From Bathynomus jamesi (lineage: Eukaryota > Arthropoda > Malacostraca > Isopoda > Cirolanidae), in the NCBI GenBank assembly GCA_023014485.1, contig JAJOZX010000922.1:873001-937000 (forward strand): a stretch of 64,000 bases of DNA, written 5' to 3'. Shown here piece after piece: positions 52,848 through 63,029 of the stretch. The notes beneath the pieces were generated by a model. The model made no database searches. It saw only the letters and a list, made by a program, of their open reading frames with translations, and was not told the DNA's origin. Numbering within the stretch: position 1 is the first letter of the stretch; each line of letters begins with the position of its first letter. Both the position numbers and the translations under genes were made by a program.

Positions 52848-53049
52848 TTGGGGTTGTTTAACTTCCTTCGCAACATCTAAGGTCATATGACGGAGGGGAC
52901 TTACAGCTTTACGTGGGATCCGAACCACGGGTCGCTACATAATCTGGGCGCGGAGGACGGTCTCACATCCAACTACTACCCAGACCCAATGTCGCTTAAC
53001 TTCGCTGATCTCCGGGAAGCGGTGTTACGACATTGGCCACGACGTAGCC
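52845..53049 (-). mobile_element. 5S-rRNA-derived SINE, copy 3 (best preserved)
   Basis: The minus strand starts GGCTACGTCGTGGCCAATGT, continues AGATCAGCGAAGTTAAGCGA, CATTGGGTCTGGGTAGTAGT and TGGATGTGAGACCGTCC (5S internal control region and box C order), then the tail ACCCGTGGTTCGGATCCCAC, GTAAAGCTGTAAGTCCCCTC, GTCATATGACCTTAGATGTT and AAACAACCCCAATAAAAA with a poly-A end. Complete head-to-tail copy. Confidence 0.85.
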
Positions 53050-53457
53050 CATATATATATATATATATAACACAATTGTGGCAATCAAACAATGAACAGC
53101 AACTTGTACTGTAACTCTATATTTTCACTAACGAACAGTAACAGTAGAAATAATAATAAAACCAGTAACAGTAAAATTGAAGAAAAGCCTGAAGATTAAA
53201 ATCTTCTCAATAACTTCAGAATCGGATAAAAATAAAGTTCCAACTGCGAGTGTACAGCCATTCCGATCACCAAAAACTGCAACAAAGGTATACACGATTT
53301 AAAGTACCTTTATACGTCAATCTGAATCCAATATTGCATGTGGTATTCGCGTACGGTAGTCGTGTACGGTATCCATGTATGGTATTTGTATACGGAATTC
53401 ATGTACGGTATTTGTATACGGTACTCATGTATTTACGATATTCGTGTGTGTGTGTGT

Positions 53458-53497
<40 letters not shown>

Positions 53498-54422
53498 CGC
53501 GCGCGTACTTATTTTTGTATAACGTATTCAGTTGCAACCTTTTCCCTATATTTCGTCTGTAATCCTTCGAAAATATAAATCCTTTTTTATCCCCCCTAGA
53601 ATTGATTTTTCCCCTTTACTCCTTTTTGGTTTTATCGCTGAACTCTCCTCGCGAAAAAGCTTCTTAAACCTTGTCTTACCCTCGTTTTTGAATAAATAAA
53701 ACATCGATATAATGTAAACATAATGTAAATTGGGCGTAAGTAAGGTGTAAATACGATGTCAACAGAGTAATCGAAACTCGTTTCTTGTCAACACAAACTA
53801 TAAACAAGATGAGGAACATTACCATTTAAGTGCAGCAGAAATTGAATGAAAGTACGTAAGACAACAAACTCTATTGCCTTTAAGTGAAACTCTTTTTGTT
53901 AATTTGTACCACTTTAATATTGTTAAGTGAATATTGTTCACTGTTTGATGAAAATAGAAACAAAATGCATCGAATATTTAACGCAATGATCTGTTTTTTT
54001 GTTTAAAAATATGTTATTTTTCATCTTTATGCACCTGAGGCTGAAGCTTTATATGATACATACATACATATATACAAATATATAATATTAATTAGAAACT
54101 AGAGAACAAAAATTCCTCATTTTCAAACCTAAACTTCATTAACCAATAATAAACACGAATATATTTCTATATTTACTATTCAGAATAAAAAACTTATATT
54201 TATACAAATGGATTATTTATGAACTTCCACGACAAAGGTTATTAAAAAAAATAATTACGATAGAGAATAAAATTATTATTAATTAATAAGCCTTTTTATA
54301 TTATCATAATGGAAAGCAAATATTAAATTTTATTACGACTATTTTTCAGTATTTGTTCTGAACAGTCCAGACAATACACCTGACTCGGTCTACTCGATTG
54401 GATATAAACTAATTAATAATTA
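53050..54422. other. Non-coding; tandem repeat and (TG)n(CG)n tract
   Basis: 53335-53435 is an irregular tandem of GTACGGTATTTGTATACG-type units. 53443-53506 is (GT)n then (GC)n. The remainder is AT-rich with nothing assignable. Confidence 0.5.
53443..53506. repeat. Alternating purine-pyrimidine tract (TG)n(CG)n
   Basis: About 22 TG units broken once (GTGGTG) and then about nine GC units. Such tracts favour Z-DNA in supercoiled DNA. Confidence 0.93.
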
Positions 54423-54624
54423 TTGGGTTTGTTTAATCTCCTTCGCAACATCTAAGGTCATATGACAGAGGGGACCTACAGCTTTACGTGGGATCCGAAC
54501 CACGGGTCGCTATATAATCTGGACGCGGAGGACGGTCTCCCATCCAACTACTTCCCAAACCCAATGTCGCTTAACTTCGCTGATCAACGGGAAACGGTGT
54601 TACGACATTGGCTATGACGTAGCC
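54423..54624 (-). mobile_element. 5S-rRNA-derived SINE, copy 4
   Basis: Very similar to copy 3, with the same 5S-like head (TGATCAGCGAAGTTAAGCGA, GGATGGGAGACCGTCC) and the tail ending TAAACAAACCCAATA. It lies 1.4 kb from copy 3 in the same orientation. Confidence 0.83.
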
Positions 54625-54654
54625 CTGGATGTAAACAATGCGACTCAATTTATA

Positions 54655-55299
54655 TAGTGTGTTATCAAATTATGTTTCATAAATTATTATACATATTTAG
54701 GACGTCAAAGAGAACAAAAACGTTCCTATAAACATAAATCCGCAATCCCTTCGTTTCCGAGATACATTGCTTTTTTGCCGAGGATGATCCAATTAAAATT
54801 AAAGTCATTAAAGTTTATGAACGTTTATTTATAGCAAGTGCTCAAAATGGTTTCCCATGCTTCCCATGCTTAAACGCGTCGTTGAAAATTTTGCCGCATA
54901 CGTTCGAAAACACCTACATCGTTACGTATTGTTTCTGAACAATCTTGAACACGTTGCCACAATACATCTATGTTATTAACTTCTCTTGCATAAACAAGAT
55001 GTTTTTAAATAACCCCACAAAAAAGTCAATTGCATTTAGGTCCGGAGACCTGGGTGGCCAAGCGACGAGACATGCCGCCCATGTATGTACTCTGATGCAG
55101 GGAGACCATTTTGAGCACTTGCTGTAAATAAACTTTGATAAACTTTAATGACTTTCATTTTAATTGGATCGTCCTCGGCAAAAAAGCAATGTATCTCAGA
55201 AAAGAAGGGATTGCGGATTTATGTTCATAGAGACATTTTTGTTCACTTTGACGTCCTGAACATGTATAATAATTTATGAAACAATTTGATAACACCCTG
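54655..55299. mobile_element. Mariner-type foldback with about 165-bp inverted arms
   Basis: The right end reads (inverse) TA-CAGGGTGTTATCAAATTGT and the left TA-TAGTGTGTTATCAAATTA. The arms match through GGACGTCAAAG, TAAATCCGCAATCCCTTC and TTTTTTGCCGAGGA. Each arm includes a copy of the transposase 3' end (HFEHLL-stop), one per strand. 645 bp. Confidence 0.88.
54868..55085 (-). pseudogene. Mariner-type transposase C-terminal remnant
   Basis: The minus strand reads LVYAREVNNIDVLWQRVQDC then SETIRNDVGVFERMRQNF, a typical C-terminal stretch. The region just before (GGMSRRLATQVSGPKCN in another frame) is the decayed WPPRSPDLN block. Confidence 0.65.
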
Positions 55300-55301
55300 T
55301 A

Positions 55302-55810
55302 TAGGTTAAGCTGGGAAAACATCAGACGTCACAGTAAAACAGCATAAATATGCGTGTTGGCCAGCAAATAATTCTAATTCATTGTTTAACCATACGTACA
55401 GATACAATCACAGTAATAATTGGGATTGTTCTAAAATTACTGTTGAAAGTAAAGACAAAACTGAAAACGACATTTTGGAATGTGAATTCATCTTTCAGAA
55501 ATAACCTCAGTAACAGTTCGGGAATGTATAAAATGGATCACATCTTGTTAAAATACCTTTTGCTTTAATTAATACTTGTTAATTTTTTGCTAATCCCTCC
55601 TAACTACTTTCTTTACGTTGTGCAAAGATATAATATTATCGGATTCTTCTCCCTTTATTCCCTAACGAGGTGTACTGGTGAATACACGAAAAACCTTTGG
55701 ATCGCTTTTTATTTTTACTTGTGTGCGCGCATCATTTTTTTTTATTTTAACTGTTTAATTGTGAAATTCATCCCATATACTGTATATATATATATATATA
55801 TAATATATAT
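55302..55810. other. Non-coding, ends in (AT)n
   Basis: Unassigned sequence. (TA)n at about 55780-55817 receives the next element. Confidence 0.45.
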
Positions 55811-55933
55811 ATATATACACACACAGGGTGGGTAAAAAAAGTGACCCCTTGGAGGTAAACTGTCATATTAAAAAACGTAAGGGGACTAGAGCTCCCGAAC
55901 TTCATAGATGCTTACCTTAGCATGTTGTTCGTC

Positions 55934-56224
55934 TTAATTTTGAAGTTGCTTGATGTATCCCCTTTCCTGCCCAACGCAGGCCTCCAAACGTGGACGCCAC
56001 TGATACCTGTTTACATATCGTTGAGACACCTTCTCCCAGCCGAGCTGAAGTCTTCCGCGTAGTTCATCTATGTCTCTTATATTGATACCAGGGATGTAAA
56101 CTTTGGACTTCAGGGATTCCCAAACATCATAATTTAGTGGTGAAAGGTCGGGGCTACTAGCCGGCCACATATTGGGTCCGGTAAAATCCGGTGTTTCGTT
56201 CTTGTTGGAAAGTATATCTTTCAC
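55934..56224 (-). pseudogene. Mariner transposase C-terminus, minus-strand arm
   Basis: Reads NETPDFTGPNMWPASSPDLS, PLNYDVWESLKSKVYIPG and ends ACVGQERGYIKQLQN. The position of the third Asp is Asn (PLNYD). Only the C-terminal third is present. Confidence 0.8.
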
Positions 56225-56238
56225 TCTATCTAACTGAT

Positions 56239-56532
56239 ATTCGACGAATTAATGGTGAAAGATATACTTTCCAACAAGATGGAGCACCTGCTCACAGAGC
56301 ACGCCAAACTGTCACATTCCCTGAGAACGAAACACCGGATTTTATCGAACCCAATATGTGGCCGGCTAGTAGCCCCGACCTTTCGCCACTAAATTATGAT
56401 GTTTGGGAATTCCTGAAGTCTAAAGTTTACATCCCTAGTACCAATATAAGAGACATAGATGAACTACGCGAAAGAATTCTGCTCGGCTGGGAGAAAGTGT
56501 CTCAACGATATGTAAACAGGTGTATTGATTAG
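56239..56532 (+). pseudogene. Mariner transposase C-terminus, plus-strand arm
   Basis: Reads RYTFQQDGAPAHRARQTVTF (second Asp), NMWPASSPDLSPLNYDVWEF and stops at 56530-56532. The spacing from the DGAPAH Asp to the PLN(D) position is 37 residues, as in the maT (DD37D) group. Mirror copy of 55934-56224 with a slightly longer N-terminal extension. Confidence 0.8.
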
Positions 56533-56704
56533 TGGCGTCCACGTTTGGAGGCCTGCGTTGGGCAGGAAGGGGGGCACATCGAGCAACTTCTCAATTAAAA
56601 CGAACATGCTAAGGTAAGCATCTATGAAGTTTGGGAGCTCTAGTCCCCTTACTTTTTTTAATATGACAGTTTACCTCTACGGGGTCACTTTTTTTCTACC
56701 TACC

Positions 56705-56707
<3 letters not shown>

Positions 56708-56757
<50 letters not shown>

Positions 56758-56774
56758 TATAATATATATATATA
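56708..56774. repeat. (AT)n tract between two elements
   Basis: Uninterrupted except for AA pairs. It holds the target TA of the following MITE. Confidence 0.95.
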
Positions 56775-57209
56775 TGAGGGGTCGCGCGTCTTAAGGTACC
56801 TAAGCGCCACCACAGGCGAAAACGTGTTTTTGATGGATATCACTATTTTTACCCTTCCTCTATCGCGTGGTTTGGGTTATAATGACCTTACGACACTAGC
56901 AGTATGGTTGAAAACCTTATGAAGCGAACTACTTTTTTCACCTTTATCACCAGCCAAAAGTTCACCCAAAGTTCGGCATAATAAGAAAATAAAAAAATAA
57001 AAAAAATATATACAAAATATGAAAATCTATTCCAAAAACTCATCAACATCTTCATTAGCATACTTAGAACTCTAATTTAGCCAAAAATGAACGTTCTAGC
57101 TCAATTAATAACAGAGATACTATTGCCAGAATATTGCTGAACTTTGGAGGCGATTTCTGACGAATTTTAATTTTTGGCGCTTAGGTACCTTAAGACGCGG
57201 GACCCCTCA
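56775..57209. mobile_element. 435-bp MITE with 35-bp TIRs and TA duplication
   Basis: The TIR starts TGAGGGGTC(G/C)CGCGTCTTAA and continues GGTACCTAAGCGCCA, with one mismatch between ends. TA lies at 56773-56774 and 57210-57211. The interior is non-coding. The TA target suggests the Tc1/mariner/pogo superfamily. Confidence 0.88.
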
Positions 57210-57211
57210 TA

Positions 57212-57242
<31 letters not shown>

Positions 57243-57254
57243 TATATATATATA

Positions 57255-57540
57255 TAACCTTTGGTTAGCTTCCGCCCGAATTGTTCATTCTGACGAAGGT
57301 CAAGCTTTTCACTCCACCTTAGACCTACAATTTAACGTGGAATCTGAACTATGCCCCACCAGCAGCTCAGCGTCTTAACCACTAGGCCACCCATGGTACA
57401 CATTTATCTACCAACCACTTTATTGTGTGGAAGGATGAACAGCTGGGTTTTGCTGCGTGCCGGCTGCCGTCACCGGGTCTCGAACCCGGCCGATGGATTC
57501 GTAGTCAGCAACGATAACCACTACACCACCGAGGCGCATT
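57255..57540 (-). mobile_element. tRNA-derived SINE, second family, copy 2, plus adjacent tRNA-like unit
   Basis: 57463-57535 (minus) is a whole tRNA-like unit: CGGTGGTGTAGTGGTTATCG (A box), a loop CTACGAA as in Arg-ACG tRNAs, and GGGTTCGAGACCCGG (B box). The acceptor halves pair poorly. 57355-57398 is the front half of another tRNA-like head, followed (minus strand) by the tail GATTCCACGTTAAATTGTAG ... CAATTCGGGCGGAAGC shared with 45505-45695. Confidence 0.65.
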
Positions 57541-58064
57541 TTATATATACACATATATATACGAACCGTAAGACAAAAATAAAGGTAGTGTATCAAAATT
57601 CCCTAATTTGAAAGGTTATTACATTAATCGTAGGTGAAGCCACTGCACTTCATCCTCTACAAGTTCTGCACTGACACCAGATCCTTAAATCCTTCAGTGT
57701 ACAAAAAGACGACAACGTTGAAGGATACGCGTTTCCTTATTCTTTCCTTAAAGGAGAGATTCAGATTGGATCATGGTCTTCCCTCGTCTCGAGTAAATTT
57801 CGATCATGTTCCGTGAGAATGAACATAACTGAAATTGGTATCGATCTTTCTAATTCCCGTAAAATGAATAAGAAGAATGGGTTGGATCGAACCTAATTCT
57901 AGTTGTCGTCATCCCGATGGAAACCAATGAAATAAATTTATTAATTTATTAAAGAATTTCAATATAATTTTAATGTAATGGCGGAGAAGGGAGGAAATAA
58001 TTATTTAGGGCAATGTACAGTAATAATAAGGGCTCTGAAAAAAAAAATATATATATATTATATA
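57541..58064. other. Non-coding, unassigned
   Basis: No coding or TIR signal. A short (AT)n at about 58047-58062 precedes a mariner end. Confidence 0.4.
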
Positions 58065-58260
58065 CAGACAGGGTGTCCCACAAGTCTGGTCTCATAGGGA
58101 AATTTATTTTAAATTGAACTTACAAAAGTAATACATTATAACTAAAACAATGTGTAAATTGAGGTCTTGTTTTGGAGCCTTTTTTCCGTTGCAGGTTGAA
58201 TAACACGCACTGGCTAATATAGAAGCGAGTTACAATCGTGAGGAAAAGGCATGTACTTTT
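58065..58260 (+). mobile_element. Orphan left end of a mariner-type element
   Basis: Starts after TA with CAGACAGGGTGTCCCACAAG, a common mariner terminus form, and continues about 190 bp to the TTAA of the next MITE. No right end is seen. Confidence 0.55.
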
Positions 58261-58264
58261 TTAA

Positions 58265-58502
58265 CCCTTTAAGATGGGGTATGGATGTGATCGATAACCC
58301 CCACTGTGCGCAATAAAACAAGAAAAAAAGGAATTCAAGAATAATTTTGTCGTGATTTTATGAGTCATTTTAAACCTCAAACAAAGACGGGAAAGGCAAA
58401 GCATCAATAGATGTTGACCGTCGTTTGCCAAAAAAAACATCAATTGATGTTGACCGGCGTTCTTTAAGAGAACATCAATAGATGTCGACCGGCGTTTAAG
58501 GG
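58265..58502. mobile_element. TTAA-flanked MITE with three internal 37-bp-class repeats
   Basis: TTAA (58261-58264) then CCCTTTAAGATGGGG; the right end CGTTTAAGGG then TTAA (58503-58506). Internal units ACATCAATAGATGTTGACCG then GCGTT occur three times at about 58400-58500, each containing a small palindrome. piggyBac-type by target site. Confidence 0.78.
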
Positions 58503-58506
58503 TTAA

Positions 58507-59389
58507 ATATCTTATAACGTATATGAATTTCTTAAATGCAACGTGATTCATACTTATATTATTAGCAAAATATTCGCGTATTTATTATTAATTTTTGCTA
58601 TATCACTATTGTATGTGAAGTATGAATAATATAAAGCATGATACCTACAGTTTCTTTGCTTTATATTACCAGTAAAATATAAAAAAAAGTATCAGTCGAA
58701 TAAAATGGCCATTATATATACATATATAACTTTAATATAAAATTCCTGTCCATAAATTTCTTATTGGAAGCTTTTGGTATACCACCTTTTTCCTTTTAAT
58801 ATTTCCACTTTTCCTTCATTTTATTGTTCTTGGGGAATAGCGTCCTTTCTCCTTTCCTATTCCGAAGCAATTTTAGACGAAAATTTCCAGAAATTTGGAC
58901 GCGAAATTTCCAGGAAAAAAATTTTTTGGGGTGAAAAATTTGGCTTGTGTGTCCGAGCGTAAACTTTGTTCTTATCCAGTATTAGCATTATAAGGAATCG
59001 CATTTGGCGCAAACGACTTAATTTTTCATCTTCTCTCTGAGCCAATAAGGATCGTGCTTCACTCGACCACATTTTCATACGGAAGAAAAATGGTTTGTTT
59101 GTAAACATTTGATGAGACAATTATTTCCTCTCTCTTTTTTTTTCTCTCTCTCTCCCTCACACACACACATGCACCTTATATATATATATATTTGCATGTC
59201 GGTTATAAATAGATATAGAGTGTAACATATTTGTGGATAGTAGTCTATTATGACTTGATCCTCTGGATCCAGAGAATCTATCTTTAGTTTTAAATCGATA
59301 ATTAATTAGTTTTAAATTGATAATTATTTAGTTTTGTAAAAATTGGTCGTTGCCAATGTACAGGCAGTTTTTGCATAAATTTCTTATGT
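58507..59389. other. Non-coding; short tandem duplication and (CA)n
   Basis: (CT)n and (CA)n at about 59130-59168, and a duplicated TTTTAAAT(C/T)GATAATTA unit at 59288-59335. No gene seen. Confidence 0.4.
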
Positions 59390-59450
59390 TCTTGTGGTTC
59401 GGAACCCACGTAAAATTGTAGGTCCCCTCCGCCACCACGGAGGACATACA
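59390..59450 (+). mobile_element. SINE tail fragment (shared tail domain)
   Basis: GTGGTTCGGAACCCACGTAA then AATTGTAGGTCCCCTCCG matches the tail shared by the 5S-derived and second tRNA-derived SINEs. No head is attached. Confidence 0.6.
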
Positions 59451-59524
59451 CAATTACGAACACAGTTAGGTAGACCAGCCATGAGTGGATCCTAGGGTCT
59501 TTGTTGGTCTGAAACATTATAACA

Positions 59525-61709
59525 TTACATTATATATGAGAGAGAGAGAGAGCGATGATTTCTCATTTCGCGAAGGTCAAGCTTGTCGCCCCCTCCTCTC
59601 GAGTTGGCCTGGTGAAGTAGTGAGTTGGATTCTTGCGCTCTCCACCTCACATAGCCAGGTACGCCCGGCTCATTGGGGATTGTTCTGAGCCAGGAGTCTA
59701 GTCTTCTTTTGAAGATTTCCACTGCGACTCCCTTCGTGTTTCTTAGGTCTTTGGGCAATTGATTAAACAGTTTCGGTCATCTCACTACAAAACCATTTTC
59801 TTTCAGGGTTAAGGATGTTCCCTGTCTCGCCTTCAATTTTGGAATACGACACAGTCTACCGCTTCTACTTTCCACCGTTGTTTGGGGAGTTATGGGATTC
59901 AGAGTAAGATTAGGGACTAGTTTCTCCATTATTTTCCAAGTGTAAATAATGGTGTATCTCTCTCTTCTCCTTTCCAGTGAATATAGGTCTAGTTCTCGTA
60001 ACCTTTCCCAGTAATTTGGTTCTTTGCACCCATTGATCTTGGCTGTGAAGCTTCTTTGAATCCCCTCCAGCTGTCTAATGTCTTCTTTTTTATATGGGGA
60101 TGTTAGGACTGAGCAGTATTCCAATTTGGGTATTATCAGGGTTTTCAGTAGAGGAATCATTACATTCCTATCCCTTCGTTCAAAGGTTCTCAATATCTGA
60201 CCCGTTATTCTCTTTGCTATGTTTACTGCTATCTTATTTTGTGTTTCAAATTTCGCATCATCTGTCATTACAACCCCTAAATCTTTCGCTCTGGAATTTC
60301 TCTGAATTTCCTGTTCATCTGGGGTATAATATTCCATGGATTTTAGGTCCTCTCTTTTTCCGTACCGTAATAGCTGAAATTTTTCGGTGTTAAACTTCAT
60401 ATTGTTGTCTTCCGTCCACTTGTAGATTCTGTTTATGTCGGTTTGTAGAGATCCTATGTCTTCTGGGTTTCTTATTTTTCTACTGATCTTCGTGTCATCC
60501 GCAAAGGATGTTACTGTGCTGTCTCTGGTAACGTCCTCATCTATGTCAGTTAGCATGATTATGAAGAGTAGTGGAGCTAATACTGTTCCTTGTGATACTG
60601 AGCTGAGGACCTCTTATTCTGATGAAAATACTCCTTGTATTGTAACGACTTGCCGCCACTCACTAAGGAAATTATATATCCATTTCCCTACTTTTCCTGT
60701 TATTCCCATATATTTCAGTTTATGTATTATGATTCCGTGGTCACACTTGTCGAACGCTTTAGCAAAGTCTGTGTATAGTACATCATAGTTTTCATTACTT
60801 TCAGTGAATCAATAATGTTGTTGTAGTGTTTCATTAGTTGTGATAGGCATGATCTGCCTGACCGAAACCCGTGTTGGTTATCATTGAATTTTTTCTGAGT
60901 TTCCAAAAAGTCAGATTTTCTGTAACTACTCTTTCAAATATTTTAGTGAGATGAGATGTAAGCGATACTGGCCTATAGTTTTTGGCCTCGGATCGATCTC
61001 TTCCTTTATATATTGGGACTATGTTCGCGTTCTTCAGGATGCCCGGTATTTCTCCAGTGTCTAATGATCGTCTTCATATCCAGTATAGGGGCTCAGCGAT
61101 TGCATTCTTGCAGTTTTTGATCAGTGTGGCATTCCATTTATCCGGTCCTGCCGCTGAGTGTGTTTTTAGTTTCCCTATGGCTTGTGTAATATCATCCGTC
61201 GTAAAGTCGAAATCCGTTATACTTTCCCCTTGTGGTTCTTCTTCAAAGAACGCGTTTCTATCGCATATCAATTTGTCAGTTTAAGGGATACTGAATGATG
61301 ATTTGCACTAAGCTCTTAATATTTCAGATACTTCTGTTAGATCATCAGATAAATCACTGTTCTCATTTTTTAAAGGTCCGATAGTCGCATGGTTTTTCGA
61401 CTTTCTTTTTGCGAAATTATAGAAGTACTTTGAGTTAGCCTTTATCGCTTCTATAGCGTCGTCATCATCTTTTTCTGTATGCTTCACGATTAGTTCCTGT
61501 ATGACGACATCGATACTTTGTAGTTTATCATTTAATATTTTTCTGATGATGTTATCTTTACAATTACTTAATTTTGCAGTCACTCTTTTTCTCTTTCGGA
61601 ACAATGCCCTTTTTTGTCTTTCGAATCTGCATCTCTTTCCTCTTTGTTGTATCTTTGGGACATGTTTTTCCACAATTTCTAACGTCTTCTCCTCTAACGT
61701 CATTAGCAT
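59525..61709 (-). pseudogene. LINE ORF2 RT and C-terminal region, frameshifted
   Basis: 61709-61308 reads KANSKYFYNFAKRKSKNHAT then IGPLKNEN (pre-RT linker). 61271-61074 holds IGKLKTHSAAGPDKWNATLI. After further frame changes come VTSFADDTKISRKIRNPEDI (catalytic Asp pair, about 60505), AKDLGVVMTDDAKF, LIIPKLEYCSVLTSPYKKED and LRELDLYSLERRRERY. The tail reads LPKDLRNTKGVAVEIFKRRL then DSWLRTIPNEPGVPGY. Stops near 60610, 60810 and 61285 show it is dead. Confidence 0.82.
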
Positions 61710-61711
61710 CT

Positions 61712-61712
<1 letters not shown>
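59525..61712 (-). mobile_element. 5'-truncated LINE of a third family (CR1/L2 group)
   Basis: The minus strand encodes the region between endonuclease and RT, the RT, and a C-terminus. It begins abruptly at an (AT)n tract (61713-61768) and ends near 59525-59570. No endonuclease domain remains. Confidence 0.82.

Positions 61713-61768
<56 letters not shown>
61713..61768. repeat. (AT)n microsatellite at LINE truncation point
   Basis: About 28 AT units. Confidence 0.95.
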
Positions 61769-61770
<2 letters not shown>

Positions 61771-61807
61771 GATGAATTTCATAATTACACACGTGAAATG
61801 AATGAAT

Positions 61808-61950
61808 GATGCCAACCCACAAAGAAAAAGAAAAATGATTCCAAGGCCTTTCGTGTATTCAGAAGTACACCTCGTCAGGGAATGGCGAGGTGTACTTCTG
61901 AATACACGAAAGGCCTTGGAATCATTTTACTTTTTCACTGTGGGTTTGCA
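61808..61950. mobile_element. Hairpin MITE with perfect 43-bp core arms
   Basis: 61832-61874 and 61886-61928 are exact reverse complements, with an 11-nt loop (TCAGGGAATGG). Less perfect complementarity extends outwards through GATGCCAACCCACA and TGTGGGTTTGCATC. No coding capacity. Confidence 0.88.
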
Positions 61951-61979
61951 TCATATATAATATATATATATATATATAT

Positions 61980-62960
61980 GTAAAAATGAACAATGAACAG
62001 TTCCTATATAATCATTATATGGATTCATTGTCTTCATGCAGTCCTTATGTTTGTATGGTTTTTATGTTTGAATGTTCATTTTTATATGAGAAACCAAAAT
62101 CGCCTGAGCGAGTTTGGATAGAATTTCGACTTTTGCTTTCTATTTTTTTCAGTGTCACAACCATGCGACCTACCATTTCTATGGTTTAGTCGTATCCGTA
62201 TTTCCATTTTTCATTTGTTAGAGAATTTATTATAATTAATTATGGTTGTCTTGCATCTAACCCTCATCCCTAAATTTTATTAGATTATGCATAAACACTG
62301 CATATGGCATGATTCGAACCCTTGTTTGTACTTCTTTATTCATTACTGTATTCCTTTAATTTATCTTTTTCTAAATTCTCCCAATAATGACTTGTACTGT
62401 ACGTACGAATTAAATAACTATGGCGTATTAATTATGAATTAACTTATGGCATAATTTGAATAACTATGACGTCACAAAGTAGCTTAATTCCCTTCACATT
62501 TTCCCGTCATTAATTTCCCTTCATCACTAGTATACAGTAATGTATGGAAATTCTTTAACATCATAATAAAAACTGTACTCTATACGTCATTATTTATGTT
62601 GTTCATTCATACATCCATGTCCTTTCTTGATCTTTATCTTTTGTTTTATTAATTATTCATTCTCCTACCTATTGTCTACTGACGCCCTATCAACCTATCA
62701 GTCGATGTTTACTCATGTCTATAGTACGCACACAACCTATTGTATTACGTACCGATATGTGTACAATACTTTGTGCATTCGTACATGTCCCCTGATCATA
62801 ATTACATACATAGTTACGTACATGTAAATACGTCCACATGTATTCCGTTTACTTTTTCTTTTATTTGTTTAATTCCTCGCAAGACAGAAGTGTACGCAAT
62901 TCGATGATCACAGCATAAAATGACATCTGAAAACGTAAACATCTCTCAAAGCAGTAGCAT
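61980..62960. other. Non-coding, unassigned
   Basis: AT-rich sequence between two (AT)n tracts. No convincing frame, TIR or pol III signal. Confidence 0.4.
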
Positions 62961-62965
62961 GTATG

Positions 62966-62966
<1 letters not shown>

Positions 62967-63026
<60 letters not shown>
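62967..63026. repeat. (AT)n microsatellite hosting a mariner
   Basis: About 29 AT units directly followed by a CAGGG terminus. Confidence 0.95.

Positions 63027-63029
<3 letters not shown>

Larger units (their letters stand above)
55824..56707. mobile_element. Palindromic mariner-type foldback, arms about 390 bp
   Basis: The left terminus CAGGGTGGGTAAAAAAAGTG is inverted at the right (CACTTTTTTTCTACCTACCC). Almost the whole element folds: 55834-56235 pairs with 56250-56700 apart from a roughly 55-bp unpaired extra segment in the right half near 56275-56325. The short centre is around TCTATCTAACTGATATTC. Confidence 0.9.

Noticed and set aside
54423..54624. Functional 5S rRNA gene
   Set aside because: Only the internal region resembles 5S, many positions differ, and a SINE tail follows.
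57463..57535. Functional tRNA-Arg gene (minus strand)
   Set aside because: A and B boxes and a CTACGAA loop are present, but only about three acceptor pairs form and the unit sits within SINE sequence.
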